Shown here in pieces: positions 1 through 10,642 of a DNA stretch of 64,000 bases (position 1 is its first letter; each line of letters starts with the position of its first letter). Origin of the DNA: Dyella solisilvae (GTDB lineage Bacteria; Pseudomonadota; Gammaproteobacteria; Xanthomonadales; Rhodanobacteraceae). The notes beneath the pieces were generated by a model. The model was given only the letters and a program-made list of their open reading frames with translations. It ran no database searches and had not been told where the DNA came from. The stretch spans positions 1,276,824 through 1,340,823 of the forward strand of contig NZ_QQSY01000001.1 in NCBI RefSeq assembly GCF_003351225.1, in the 5' to 3' direction. Both the position numbers and the translations under genes were made by a program.

Positions 1-8
1 TCACCCTA

Positions 9-51
9 CCCTCTCCCCGGAGGGGCGAGGGATTGGACCGAGGCAAGGAGA
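9..51 (+). promoter_or_regulatory. GC-rich hairpin and Shine-Dalgarno before pyrF
   Basis: Bases 9-18 and 22-31 form an inverted repeat with nine of ten pairs and a 3-base loop. It has no T-tract. A purine-rich ribosome binding site, aaggaga, lies at 45-51, six bases before the pyrF ATG, and fixes that start. The hairpin may end an upstream gene outside the window or belong to the CCCTCTCCC-type palindromes also seen near 54805. Confidence 0.4.
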
Positions 52-57
52 CAGACC

Positions 58-870
58 ATGCACTTCATGCAATCCCTGCAACAGGCATGGGCCCGCCACA
101 ACTCCCTCGTCTGCGTCGGACTCGATCCGGAGCCGGCCAAGTTTCCCGCGCACCTCAAGGGCCGCGCTGACGCGGTGTTCGAGTTCTGCCGCGACATCGT
201 CGACGCCACCGCCGACGTGGTGTCCAGCTACAAGCCGCAGATCGCGCACTTCGCCGCGCTGCGTGCGGAAGACGCGCTGGAGCGCCTGATCGCGCACATC
301 CACGCGAAGCACCCGGGCGTGCCGGTGATCCTCGACGCCAAGCGCGGCGACATCGGCAGCACCGCCCAGCACTACGTCACCGAAGCGTTCGAGCGCTTCG
401 GCGCCGATGCGGTGACGCTCAACCCGTACCTGGGCCGCGACTCCATCCAGCCTTTTCTTGATCGCGCCGACAAGGGCGTGATCCTGCTGTGCCGCACTTC
501 CAACCCGGGCGGCGCGGATTTCCAGGCGCTGGACTGCGGCGGCCTGCCGCTGTACCTGCGCGTGGCCGAGACCATCGCCCGCGACTGGAACGGCCACGGC
601 AATTGCGCGCTGGTGACCGGCGCCACCTGGCCGGAGGAACTGGGCAAGGTGCGCGCCATCGTTGGCGACATGCCGCTACTGGTGCCGGGTATCGGCGCCC
701 AGGGCGGCGACGTGGAGGCTGTGCTGAAGCATGGCCGCAGCGCGAACGGCACTGGGCTGATGATCTCCTCCTCGCGCGCCATCCTTTACGCCGGCAACGG
801 CGAGGACTTCGCCCAGGCGGCGCGCGCCGCAGCGATCGAGCTGCGCGACACGATCAACCGCTACCGCTGA
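58..870 (+). CDS. pyrF: orotidine 5'-phosphate decarboxylase
   Basis: Cytoplasmic enzyme that decarboxylates orotidine monophosphate to UMP, the last step of de novo pyrimidine synthesis. The 270-residue length fits the longer group of bacterial OMP decarboxylases. The catalytic D-x-K-x-x-D array is visible at residues 93-98 (DAKRGD), with the conserved SYKPQ strand at 57-61. The start is the ATG at 58 because a good ribosome binding site lies six bases upstream; a second ATG at 67 is less likely. It appears to be transcribed alone, and the next gene starts 135 bases later. Confidence 0.97.
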   Translation: MHFMQSLQQAWARHNSLVCVGLDPEPAKFPAHLKGRADAVFEFCRDIVDATADVVSSYKPQIAHFAALRAEDALERLIAHIHAKHPGVPVILDAKRGDIGSTAQHYVTEAFERFGADAVTLNPYLGRDSIQPFLDRADKGVILLCRTSNPGGADFQALDCGGLPLYLRVAETIARDWNGHGNCALVTGATWPEELGKVRAIVGDMPLLVPGIGAQGGDVEAVLKHGRSANGTGLMISSSRAILYAGNGEDFAQAARAAAIELRDTINRYR

Positions 871-873
871 TCC

Positions 874-908
874 CCGACATCCACCCCGCCCGGACGCGGC
901 GGGGTCGG
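874..908 (+). terminator. possible weak terminator hairpin after pyrF
   Basis: Bases 884-890 (ccccgcc) pair with 898-904 (ggcgggg), and an outer ccgac/gtcgg pairing extends the stem with a bulge. There is no clear T-tract, so this is at best an imperfect terminator. Confidence 0.3.
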
Positions 909-1005
909 ACAGTCGATCAACTGGCATCCCCTGTCGCTCGTCAGCACGCAACGCGCTGGCTTCGATACCATGCGCGGCAGCCTCCCCGCACAGGCGACCT
1001 ACGCC

Positions 1006-2276
<1,271 letters not shown>

Positions 2277-2295
<19 letters not shown>

Positions 2296-3467
2296 ACGCG
2301 TCCGCAAGGAAGCGCCTGTTCGGACAGCGCTGCCGAAACAGCCGCCGAAGACAGCATTTGCCCGCGCAGCCAGCGCTCCGCAGGCACGGAGATGCTGCGC
2401 TCGACCACCCGACCCAGCAGCCAGCACAACGGCAACGCCGGCAGATACCAAAGGAAGCCGAGCGCTGCATCGCCCCCCGCCGCCTTATAGAGCCGCACTA
2501 CCGCAAACACCACGAACATGTGGGTGAGATAGATCTCGTAGCTCAGTCGCCCCCACGAGCGCAGCCAACCGAAGCCGGGCAACGGACGGCTACCCCGACT
2601 CCACTGGCTGGCCAACACCAGGCACAACGCGGCGCCGGTCAACACCAGCATGTAGCCGTTGCGCAACAGCCCCCACACGCCGGCACCGTCGAACATGACC
2701 CAACACATGCCAACGGCGCCCAGGCAGGCCAGCAGCAGCGTCGTGCGACGCGCAACGACCGGCCAGCGTGCCGCAAGCAGCGCTCCAAGCACACCGGTGG
2801 CGATGGCCGCCATGCCGGGCAAATAGGCTTTCTCCTGCCAGATCTCGTTACCTTCCAGCGCAGACCGCGTGACTGGCAAGGACAAGGCAAGCACGATGAG
2901 CACCGGCGCGAGCACGGCGGCCCTGCGCGTCAGCAAGCACACGACCGGAAAGCCGAGGTAGAACACTTCCTCGATCGACAGCGACCACAGCACGTCCCAG
3001 TTGCCGGGCAGATAGCCGGTGATGCCCTCGTACCGGTTCAAGTAAAAGCCCAGCGCGGCGAACACGGCGCCCGGCAGCGATTGCCCTTCCCGCTTGATGA
3101 CGTAATCCTGCACGCCGGACAGGTGCAGCACGCTCAACACACCCACCAACAGCAACAGGCAGGGTGCGATACGAGAGAAGCGCCGGGCATAGAACCCTCG
3201 CAGGTCGATGCCTGCCAGCGAACGATCACGCCGCAAAACGTTGCTGGTGATCAGGAAACCCGAGATCACGAAGAAGATGAACACGGCTTCGTAGCCGTTG
3301 TAGTTCAGCGCGCTCAGCAGCCCTTTGGGCAACACGTCGGCCAACGCCGTTTTCCGGAGCGGAATGCGCAAGCCGAGGTGATGCAGGACGACGAGCAGGA
3401 TGGAAAGCCCGCGCAACAGGTCGATTCCCGTGTTGCGCCCGCTGGCGTTACCCGAGCCGTTTTCCAT
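2277..3467 (-). CDS. acyltransferase 3 family membrane protein
   Basis: Integral membrane O-acyltransferase of the OafA/NodX/acyltransferase-3 type, which moves acetyl or other acyl groups onto surface polysaccharides, lipids or peptidoglycan. The 396-residue protein opens with the family signature IDLLRGLSILLVVLHHLG, whose histidine pair is the usual catalytic site, followed by FFVISGFLIT and about ten membrane spans. No C-terminal SGNH domain is present. The ATG at 3467 has a gggag ribosome binding site seven bases upstream and is preferred to the one at 3488. It follows the mprF pair on the same strand, which suggests an envelope role, but the acceptor is unknown. Confidence 0.85.
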
Positions 3468-3494
3468 CGCCGCTCCCTGGCAAGGCATCGATCG

Positions 3495-4292
3495 TCAGTG
3501 CGATTCGGAGGCCGCCGCCGGCAGGTCCTGGATCATCTGCTGCGCCAGGCCTTCGTAGTTGTAGTCGAAGTGGTGGTCGCCGGTCTTCTGGTAGACCTTC
3601 ACCCAGATTGGCAGCTTGGGGTCGGCGCAGATGGTGTCATCCTTGTCCTTGACGCCGTAGTAGCACACCACCGGCGGATGACCGTCGAGCGCGACCATCG
3701 GCGGCATCGCATCGTAGTGCCTGACCGGGTTGAGCCACTGGAAGAAGTCCTGCATCTGCGTCTTCCACCAGCCCTCCCGCGCCGCGATATAGCCTTCCAT
3801 CTCGATTTCGAAGTTCACGTCCTTGCTGGGCGACAGCAGCACGATCTGTGCGACGCGCGCGCGCCCTTCTGGACTGAGCTTGCCCACGATGGTTGGCAGC
3901 ACGTCGGCGCCGAACGAGAAACCGATCAGCCAGATGCGTTGCTTGCCGGTTTGCGCCACCGTGCGCGCGATCAGCGCGTCCAGGTCCGCCGCCGACTGGG
4001 CCGCGTCCTTCTCACGCCAGTAGTACTGCAACAGGCTCACGCCCATCACCGGAATGCCATGCGAGGCAATGATCTTGCCCAGCGACTGGTCGAGGTCACG
4101 CCAGCCGCCGTCGCCGGAATAGAAGATCGCCACCACGTCGTCGCGGCCAGCCAGCGGTGTGGCGCCCGGCGCGGCCGGCACCATCACGATCGACTCGTCC
4201 AGCGTGGCGCGATGCCACGGCTGCCAGGCCCACAGACCCACCGCGGCTGCGATCAGCAGCACCAGACCCATCCATTTCACGATTCGTTTCAA
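3495..4292 (-). CDS. VirJ/AcvB family lysyl-phosphatidylglycerol hydrolase
   Basis: Predicted periplasmic serine hydrolase with an N-terminal membrane anchor (residues 8-23). The alpha/beta-hydrolase core contains the VirJ-type YSGDGGW motif at 58-64 and the nucleophile elbow GFSFGAD at 124-130 (Ser126); the histidine is probably in TGDHHF near the end. In Agrobacterium and Rhizobium the relative AcvB/AtvA removes lysine from lysyl-phosphatidylglycerol and is encoded beside lpiA/mprF, as here. The likely start is a TTG at 4292 that overlaps the mprF stop (TTGA), giving 265 residues; ATG 4271 is the fallback. Upstream in-frame codons inside mprF are not part of this gene. Confidence 0.82.
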   Translation of the reverse strand: MKRIVKWMGLVLLIAAAVGLWAWQPWHRATLDESIVMVPAAPGATPLAGRDDVVAIFYSGDGGWRDLDQSLGKIIASHGIPVMGVSLLQYYWREKDAAQSAADLDALIARTVAQTGKQRIWLIGFSFGADVLPTIVGKLSPEGRARVAQIVLLSPSKDVNFEIEMEGYIAAREGWWKTQMQDFFQWLNPVRHYDAMPPMVALDGHPPVVCYYGVKDKDDTICADPKLPIWVKVYQKTGDHHFDYNYEGLAQQMIQDLPAAASESH

Positions 4293-6895
4293 CGGCGCAC
4301 CATGCCCGAGAGGCCACCCGAAATGAGGCTCGCCACGTTGGCGAACACCAGCGGCAAGGCTATGCCATTGGGCACGGCCAGGTAGCGGGGTTCCCACACG
4401 GGGTCGAACTTGTCTTTGTACTTTTGCAGGCCGCGGAAGTTGTAAAAGCGCTCGCCACGGCCGAACAGCAGCGCGCCCAGGCGGCTCCACAGCGGCGCGT
4501 TGCGACGGCTCTGCAAACCGGAGAACGGCGCCATGCCGAGGTTGAACCAGCGGAAACCCTCCGCCTTGGCCCACTGCATCAGCTCCACGAACAGGTAATC
4601 CATGATGCCCGTAGGGCCATCAGGAAGGTGGCGCATGAGGTCCAGCGAGGCCTCTTCCTTGGTGTCGGTGAGAAACAGGTTGGCGAACGCCACCAGCTCC
4701 TCGCCCTGCCACACCAGCGCCATCGGCGTGCGCGCGAGGTAACGCGGGTCGAAGGTGCCGAGCGAGAAGCCCTTCTCGCGCACGCCCTTGTCGCGCATCC
4801 ATGCATCGGAGATGCGCTTCAGGCGCGGCAGCAGCGCCGGCACCGCCTCGGATGGGACGATCTCCAGGCGCACGCCTTCACGGGTCAGTTTGTTGACGGT
4901 GTTGCGCAGCACCTTCTTGGACTTGCCGTCGAGGTTGAAGCCGGCCAGTTCCACGCGCGCTTCCTCACCGATCTTGAGCAGGTTCATGCCCACCTCGAGA
5001 TAGAGGTCCAGGTCCTCGGGGCGCACCTGGTAGAACAGCGGCCAGCCGCCGGCGCGCTCGCACAGGTCCCGGAACGCCCACACCAGCTCGCGTCGGGAGA
5101 CTTCGTCCTCACCCACCGGGTCACCCATCGCCACCCAGCTGCGGCCTTCCACGTCGTACATGATGAAGGCCTTGTCTTCGCTGTCGAACAGCAGCGTCTT
5201 GTCGGCCATCAGCGCAAGGTGCGCCTGTGCCGAACTGTACTGCTTGATCAGCGGCAAGGCCTTCTGCAGCTCGGGTTCGCCTGGCAACTGCAGGTGCGGC
5301 GGCGCCGGCCGGATCAGGTTGGCCAGCGCGAACAACAGGCCGGCCGCGGCCGCGCCGACCAGCGCGCGCAGCGCTCGCGGCGCGCCGCCATGGTAGAAGC
5401 TGAATTCCCACCACAGGTTGTTGCTGTATTCCACGTGCTTGTAGCTGAAGCCCACCAGCCAGCCCGCACAGACGAACACCGCGACGATGGCGATGATCCA
5501 GCCCCAGGAAAAGCTCGCGCTGAACAGCGACGCACGGCGATAGAACAGCTTGTGGGCCGGCGCCAGCGCCAGCGCCAGCAGCGACAGCAGGGTGGCTTCT
5601 TCGTAGTCGATGCCCTTGAGCAGCGACAGCACCGCGCCCAGCACCAGCAGCACCAGGGTCAGCACATAGGCCGCGTCCAGCCGGCGCTGCAGGCCGCGCG
5701 CCAGGATCAGCAACATCATGCCGACCACGCTGGACAGGAAGTGGGAAACTTCCAGCACGGCCAGCGGCAGCACATCGCGCAGGATCGCCATGCGCGAGGG
5801 CAGCGCCGAGGTGGCGCCGGAGAACAGCAGCACCGCGCCCGACACCATGGTCAGGCCAGCAAAGAACGGCGGCAGCAGGCCGGTGAACCACGGCGCCAGC
5901 AGCGCCTTCTGGCGCAAACCTCGCGCCTCGCGCCACAGCACCACCACGGTGGCGGCGAACAGCGGCAGGAAGTAGTAGATCAGGCGGTAGGCCGCCAGCG
6001 CGCCGAGGATCGGCGCCTCCAGACCCTGGTTGCCGGCCGCGCCGAAGCCCGCCAGCATCACCGCCTCGAACACGCCCAAGCCGCCAGGCACGTGGCTGAT
6101 CAGGCCGGCGATCTGGGCCAGCACGAAGATCGCCAGGAAGTGGCCGAACCCGGTGTCGACCTGGTTGGGCATCAGCAGGTACAGCACGTAGGCGGCCAGG
6201 CCCCAGTCCACCGCGCCGACCAGTATCTGCCGGGTGGCGGTGAGTGTGGAAGGCAGGCTCATGCGCCAGCGCCAGATGCGCAGCGGACGCCGCAGCAACC
6301 GGTTGCCCACCAGCCACATCAGCGGAATCAGGGTGAGCACGCTGGCCACCGGCAGGCGCAGCGAGGCGAGCGGCAGCGTGGACGGCACCGGCACCAGCAG
6401 CAGGGTCACGCCGGTGAGCGCGGCCAGGCCGAGCCAGAAGCTCAACGTGCAATAGACCACCACCCGCGCCACTTCCGCGGTGGACAGGCCCGCCTGGATG
6501 TAGAAGCGGTACCGGATGGAGCCGGAAATCAGCAGCGCCATGCCCAGCGCGTTGCTGAACGCGTAGCTGATGAACGAGATCAAGCTGACCTGCGGCCCCG
6601 GCAGGCGCTTGCCGATATAGGCCAGGCCGAACCAGTCGTACAGGATCATCACGCCGTAGCTGCCCGCGGTGAGCAGCACGGCCAGCGCGAGGCGGTAGTT
6701 CTCCAGGCCGTGGACGTAGCGCGCCACCTCGCGGTAGCTGACCTCGCTGGCCAGGTGGCGCAGCGCCCACAGGGCCAGGCACAGCATGGCGACGGAAAGC
6801 AGGGGGCCGGCCAGCCGGCGCATCCGGGCCATCAGGCCTGGGCGAGCCAGCGTCTCTCCGGTTTGCGGGGCCTCTACCCCTGACTGCTCCACCAC
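4289..6895 (-). CDS. mprF: bifunctional lysylphosphatidylglycerol synthetase/flippase
   Basis: Inner-membrane protein that transfers lysine (or another amino acid) from charged tRNA to phosphatidylglycerol and flips the product outward, lowering surface negative charge and raising resistance to cationic peptides and acid. The 868 residues match full-length MprF: roughly 330 residues of N-terminal membrane helices (flippase part), further helices to about 510, then the soluble DUF2156 synthase domain with conserved segments such as GDPVG, FRWFNLGMAPFSG and the C-terminal RGLQKYKDKF. Translationally coupled to the downstream VirJ/AcvB hydrolase. The start at 6895 is the upstream-most ATG and could be slightly long. 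Confidence 0.94.
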   Translation of the reverse strand: MVEQSGVEAPQTGETLARPGLMARMRRLAGPLLSVAMLCLALWALRHLASEVSYREVARYVHGLENYRLALAVLLTAGSYGVMILYDWFGLAYIGKRLPGPQVSLISFISYAFSNALGMALLISGSIRYRFYIQAGLSTAEVARVVVYCTLSFWLGLAALTGVTLLLVPVPSTLPLASLRLPVASVLTLIPLMWLVGNRLLRRPLRIWRWRMSLPSTLTATRQILVGAVDWGLAAYVLYLLMPNQVDTGFGHFLAIFVLAQIAGLISHVPGGLGVFEAVMLAGFGAAGNQGLEAPILGALAAYRLIYYFLPLFAATVVVLWREARGLRQKALLAPWFTGLLPPFFAGLTMVSGAVLLFSGATSALPSRMAILRDVLPLAVLEVSHFLSSVVGMMLLILARGLQRRLDAAYVLTLVLLVLGAVLSLLKGIDYEEATLLSLLALALAPAHKLFYRRASLFSASFSWGWIIAIVAVFVCAGWLVGFSYKHVEYSNNLWWEFSFYHGGAPRALRALVGAAAAGLLFALANLIRPAPPHLQLPGEPELQKALPLIKQYSSAQAHLALMADKTLLFDSEDKAFIMYDVEGRSWVAMGDPVGEDEVSRRELVWAFRDLCERAGGWPLFYQVRPEDLDLYLEVGMNLLKIGEEARVELAGFNLDGKSKKVLRNTVNKLTREGVRLEIVPSEAVPALLPRLKRISDAWMRDKGVREKGFSLGTFDPRYLARTPMALVWQGEELVAFANLFLTDTKEEASLDLMRHLPDGPTGIMDYLFVELMQWAKAEGFRWFNLGMAPFSGLQSRRNAPLWSRLGALLFGRGERFYNFRGLQKYKDKFDPVWEPRYLAVPNGIALPLVFANVASLISGGLSGMVRR

Positions 6896-7042
6896 GCGAT
6901 TACCGCCTCCACATCGAACAGCGCGCAGGACTCTAGCTGCGACCGCCTAGGATAGCCGCTCAGGGCATTCTCCTGTTCGATCGTGGCATGCGGGAATGAC
7001 ATTTGGTCGCGGCCGGCTCAGGCGCGGCCGCGACCGGGTCGA

Positions 7043-9040
7043 TCACGGCTTGCCGGGCAGTTTGCGGGCCATGCCGGCCACCCAGCGATACATGACGAAG
7101 ACGATCGCCGCGAAGGCGATGCCGCCGATCCACTGGGCGGCGCCGGCGAAGCTGTCGCCAACCAGCGCCAGCGGCGCGCCCTTGCCGGACAGGCCAACGA
7201 TGAATGCGATCACCACTCCGATCACGCTCTCACCCACGATCAGGCCCGAGGCCAGCAGCACACCCAGCTGCTTGGTGCTCTCCGGCCTGGCCGAGCGGTC
7301 GGCGCGGCGGTCGTAGTACCAGCCGACGATCGAGCCCACCACCACCATCAGCGTGCTGACCGTGGGCAGGTAGATGCCCAGGCCCACCGCCAGCGGCGGC
7401 ATGCTGAGGCGCCTGGTGGTACGGCGCAGCACTTCGTCGATGATGATGATCGCCACGCCGATCCAGATGCCGGTGATGATCAGGCTCCAGTCGATGTTGT
7501 TGGTGATCACGCCCTGCGCCAGCGCCGAGATCAGGCCAGCCTGCGGCGCCGGCAGCGCATGCGCGCCCGCGCCCGCCACGCCCACGAAGCCGTAAGCCTT
7601 GTTCAGCAGGTCCAGCACCGGCGGGATCACCGCGGCGCCGGCCACCACGCCGATCACCAGCGCCACCTGCTGGCGCCACGGCGTCGCGTCCACCAGCTGA
7701 CCGGTCTTGAGATCCTGCAGGTTGTTGTTGGCGATGGCCGCCACGGTGAACACCACCGAGGTGATGAACAACGCGAACGCCACCAGCGCCTTGCCTTCTT
7801 CGGGACCGACATGCGGCTTCACGAACGCCACCAGCAGCAGCGCCGCGGCGATCACCACCAGGATGCCCACGCCGGACAGCGGGCTGTTGGACGAACCGAT
7901 CAGGCCGGCCATGTAGCCGCACACGGTCGACACGAAGAAGCCCATCAGCACCACGAAAGCCACACCGCCAATGGCCAGCACCGCCACGTGGTCGCCCAGT
8001 CCGCTGATCGAACCGAAATAGCCGAGCAGCCAGGCGATCGGGACGAAGCAGGCCAGGGTGACGAGGCCAACGATGCCGATCGGGATATCGCGCTCGGTGC
8101 GCGGCAGGGTGTCGGCCTTGCCGGCCTTGCGCACGCGCGAGGCGGCCATGGCGCTGGCCAGGCCGCTGATCACGGGCTTGACCAGTTTGGCCAGGGTCCA
8201 GATCGCCGAGACGCCGATGGCGCCGGCGCCGACGAAGCGCACCTTGTGGCTCCAGGTGCCCTGCGCGAGATCAGCGACCGAGGCGCTCATGTCACCCAGC
8301 AGCGAGTAGTGCGGCACGCCCCAGCCCCAGCCGATCAGCGCGCCGATCAGCATCGCCACGCCCACCGACAGGCCGACCAGGTGGCCAATGGCGAACAGCG
8401 CAAAGGACAGGTTGAAGTCGAAGCCGCTGACCGAGCCCTTGTTGCCCACGCGGAAGTACTGCACGACATCGCTGGCAAAGACCTGGGTGGCCACCACCAC
8501 GGCGAACACGGCCGAGACGATGCTGCCCCACAGCACGGCCAGCAAGCCTGCGCGGCCCTCTTCCACACTGCTCGCATCGGCTTCGTCACCGCTGCCAACC
8601 TTGAGCACCTCGGCGCAGGCCAGGCCTTCCGGATACGGCAGGTCGGAGGTGGTCACCAGCGCACGGCGCAGGGGGATGGAGTACATCACGCCCAGGATGC
8701 CGCCCAGCGCGCACACCGCGAACGAGGTCCAGAACGGGAAGTCGGCCCACCAGCCGATCATGATCATGCCGGGCAGCACGAAGATGATCGACGACAGCGT
8801 GCCCGCCGCCGAAGCGATGGTCTGCACGACGTTGTTTTCCTGGATGGTCGAGTCCTTGAACCCGCGCAGCAGGGCCATCGAGATCACCGCCGCCGGGATC
8901 GAGGTGGCGAAGGTGAGGCCGGCCTTGAGACCGAAGAAGACGTTGGCCGCGGTGAACACCACCGTGATCACCACGCCCAGGATCAGACCGCGGAAGGTCA
9001 GCTCTTTGCGCACCTCGGCGCCGGGATGGTTGCCGCTCAC
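7043..9040 (-). CDS. OPT family oligopeptide transporter
   Basis: Inner-membrane transporter of the OPT superfamily, bacterial branch, likely for short peptides or peptide-like metal chelates. About 15 membrane segments are visible; family segments include FFGLKAGLTFATSIPAAV near the N-terminus and the conserved LPYPEGLACAEVL block. The long open frame runs up to 9328, but the extra N-terminal residues are Arg/Pro-rich and unlike the family. A GTG at 9040 (VSGNHPGAEV) with an upstream ggg gives 665 residues, close to the usual size, and is preferred. It is transcribed alone. Substrate is not predictable. Confidence 0.88.
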   Translation of the reverse strand: MSGNHPGAEVRKELTFRGLILGVVITVVFTAANVFFGLKAGLTFATSIPAAVISMALLRGFKDSTIQENNVVQTIASAAGTLSSIIFVLPGMIMIGWWADFPFWTSFAVCALGGILGVMYSIPLRRALVTTSDLPYPEGLACAEVLKVGSGDEADASSVEEGRAGLLAVLWGSIVSAVFAVVVATQVFASDVVQYFRVGNKGSVSGFDFNLSFALFAIGHLVGLSVGVAMLIGALIGWGWGVPHYSLLGDMSASVADLAQGTWSHKVRFVGAGAIGVSAIWTLAKLVKPVISGLASAMAASRVRKAGKADTLPRTERDIPIGIVGLVTLACFVPIAWLLGYFGSISGLGDHVAVLAIGGVAFVVLMGFFVSTVCGYMAGLIGSSNSPLSGVGILVVIAAALLLVAFVKPHVGPEEGKALVAFALFITSVVFTVAAIANNNLQDLKTGQLVDATPWRQQVALVIGVVAGAAVIPPVLDLLNKAYGFVGVAGAGAHALPAPQAGLISALAQGVITNNIDWSLIITGIWIGVAIIIIDEVLRRTTRRLSMPPLAVGLGIYLPTVSTLMVVVGSIVGWYYDRRADRSARPESTKQLGVLLASGLIVGESVIGVVIAFIVGLSGKGAPLALVGDSFAGAAQWIGGIAFAAIVFVMYRWVAGMARKLPGKP

Positions 9041-9378
9041 GAGTTGATACCCGTCATGTTGGTGGTCCCCTGGTGGTCCATGGATACGACGGCCCCTCCC
9101 GCGGGTGGGCCAGCGCGTAGGGTTGCCGCATTTGGGGGGATACGCAATGGTTTTTGCGCTCGCCTGGGGACGAATCAGCGGTTGGTTTGGCTCTTCCGGC
9201 CCTGCGGTGACGCGACGTGGCGAAGTGGCAAACCCGGACCGGGCGAGGGGCCGCATTCGCGCCTTCCCTGTGGCGGCAGGCCGCCGCGGCGCAGGCATCG
9301 CTCCGATGAGGACTACCATCCTGGCCACCCAAGGTGTAGAAACGGCAAACCTCTTTTCGCAAGTCCGGTTCAGCCCGC
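9041..9378. other. intergenic region between divergent genes, no clear element
   Basis: This 338-base stretch separates the OPT transporter (minus) from the GNAT gene (plus) and must hold both promoters. Open frames across it on both strands are GC-driven extensions of neighbours. I see no convincing hairpin, riboswitch or operator. Confidence 0.4.
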
Positions 9379-9852
9379 ATGAGCGATGCCACGTACTTGA
9401 TCCGTCTGGCCGAAGACGACGATGACTTCATCCTCGGCCTGGTGCCCCGCTTCGTGGATTTCAGCCTGCCGCCCTGGCGGCGACGGCACGAGTGCATCGA
9501 AGGCATACGCAACGACCTGCGGCGCCATCTCGACGAGCAGCCGGCCAACAGTTACCTGTTCGTGGCCGAGGACGACGACGGTGAGCCGGTCGGCTTCATC
9601 CACCTGCAGAAGACGCAGGACTATTTCACCGGGCGCAACAATTGCCACATCTCCGACCTCGCCGTGGCCGAGCCGCAAGAGGGCCGGGGCGTGGGTCGCG
9701 CCCTGCTCGAGCACGCCGAGGCCTGGGCGCGCGAACACCGCTGCCAGCTGGTGACGCTGGCGGTGTTCCCCGGCAACGAGCGAGCGCGGGCGATTTACGA
9801 GAACGCGGGCTACGCCGCCGACCTGCTGCGGCTGGCCAAGCCCGTTCGCTAA
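9379..9852 (+). CDS. GNAT family N-acetyltransferase
   Basis: Small cytoplasmic acetyl-CoA-dependent transferase, 157 residues, a single GNAT domain. The acetyl-CoA pyrophosphate-binding motif A is visible as ISDLAVAEPQEGRGVGRALLEHAE, read here in two parts: the beta-4 strand ISDLAV and the Q/R-x-x-G-x-G/A-like loop EGRGVGRAL. Motif B is the C-terminal NERARAIYENAGY. The acid-rich N-terminus (EDDDDF) probably lines the acceptor site. The acceptor cannot be inferred; neighbours give no pathway hint. Confidence 0.85.
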   Translation: MSDATYLIRLAEDDDDFILGLVPRFVDFSLPPWRRRHECIEGIRNDLRRHLDEQPANSYLFVAEDDDGEPVGFIHLQKTQDYFTGRNNCHISDLAVAEPQEGRGVGRALLEHAEAWAREHRCQLVTLAVFPGNERARAIYENAGYAADLLRLAKPVR

Positions 9853-9919
9853 AACCCGGCTTGCCGGGGAGAGACGCCTGGCCGTGGCGCACACGGCCAC
9901 TGCATGTCCGGAGGCGATC

Positions 9920-10642
9920 ATGAACGAGCCGCTGCATGCCGTACGCTTCCCCGGCGAAAGCCCCGCCTATCGCACTGCGCGCGACCGTCTGCTTCGGGCC
10001 GAAATCGAACTGCGCCGCCAGGTCGAGGCCACCGCCGCGCTGCGCCGGGCGCTTCCGCTCGGTGGCGAGGCGCCGGTGGATTACCACTTCGACGACGAAG
10101 GCGATACGCCGTTCGATACCGACATCGAACGCCAGCTGCGCCTGTCGGACCTGTTCGAGGAAGGCAAGGACACCCTGGCCATCTACAGCTTCATGTACGG
10201 CCCTGCGATGGCGCAGCCCTGCCCGTCGTGCTCGTCCATCCTGGATGCGCTCGACGGCGAGATGCCGCACCTGCGCCAGCGCATCAACGTCGCGGTGGTG
10301 GCCAAATCGCCGATCCAGCGAATTCGGCATTTCGCCCGCGAGCGCGGCTGGCGCCAGTTGCACCTGCTGTCGTCCGCGCACAACACCTACAACGCCGACT
10401 ATCACGGAGAGAGCGCCGACGGCCGCCAGATTCCAGCGCTGAATGTGTTCGTGCGACGCAACGGCCAGATCCACCACACCTGGTGCAGCGAGCTGATGTT
10501 CGTCGCCACCGAAGCGGGCCAGGATCCGCGCCATGTCGACGCCATCTGGCCGCTGTGGAACCTGCTGGACTGCACGCCGGGCGGGCGCGGCGCGGACTGG
10601 CGCCCGAGCCTGCGCTACGACGCGGGCCACGCCTCGTCATAG
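9920..10642 (+). CDS. DUF899 family thioredoxin-like protein
   Basis: Cytoplasmic 240-residue protein of the DUF899 family, which has a thioredoxin-like fold and unknown biochemical role. The redox-like motif C-P-S-C is at residues 101-104 in the usual place (PCPSCSSILD), and the family tail with WPLWNLLD is present. The ATG at 9920 has a ggagg ribosome binding site and is preferred to the frame opening at 9884. Its last 28 bases overlap the 3' end of the converging NTF2-like gene. Family membership is confident; function is not. Confidence 0.8.
   Translation: MNEPLHAVRFPGESPAYRTARDRLLRAEIELRRQVEATAALRRALPLGGEAPVDYHFDDEGDTPFDTDIERQLRLSDLFEEGKDTLAIYSFMYGPAMAQPCPSCSSILDALDGEMPHLRQRINVAVVAKSPIQRIRHFARERGWRQLHLLSSAHNTYNADYHGESADGRQIPALNVFVRRNGQIHHTWCSELMFVATEAGQDPRHVDAIWPLWNLLDCTPGGRGADWRPSLRYDAGHASS

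Noticed and set aside
871-1005. Possible purine riboswitch before the purine permease
   Set aside because: No purine-riboswitch core (three-way junction with the conserved loop pairs) can be seen; only a GC hairpin is present.
2358-4385. A 675-codon open frame antisense to the acyltransferase and VirJ genes
   Set aside because: Crosses three confident minus-strand genes and has low-complexity Gln/His/Arg content.
4293-4574. Upstream extension of the VirJ-like gene to 4574
   Set aside because: The extra 94 codons lie wholly within mprF in another frame and are Arg/Pro/Gly-rich; family members start near the membrane anchor.
4157-6883. A 908-codon open frame antisense to mprF
   Set aside because: Its translation is rich in His, Gln, Arg and Ala with no domain, the usual result of reading a GC-rich gene on the opposite strand. 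The mprF frame explains the region fully.
6983-9382. A 799-codon open frame antisense to the OPT transporter
   Set aside because: Same GC-rich shadow pattern; the transporter on the minus strand has clear membrane segments and family motifs.
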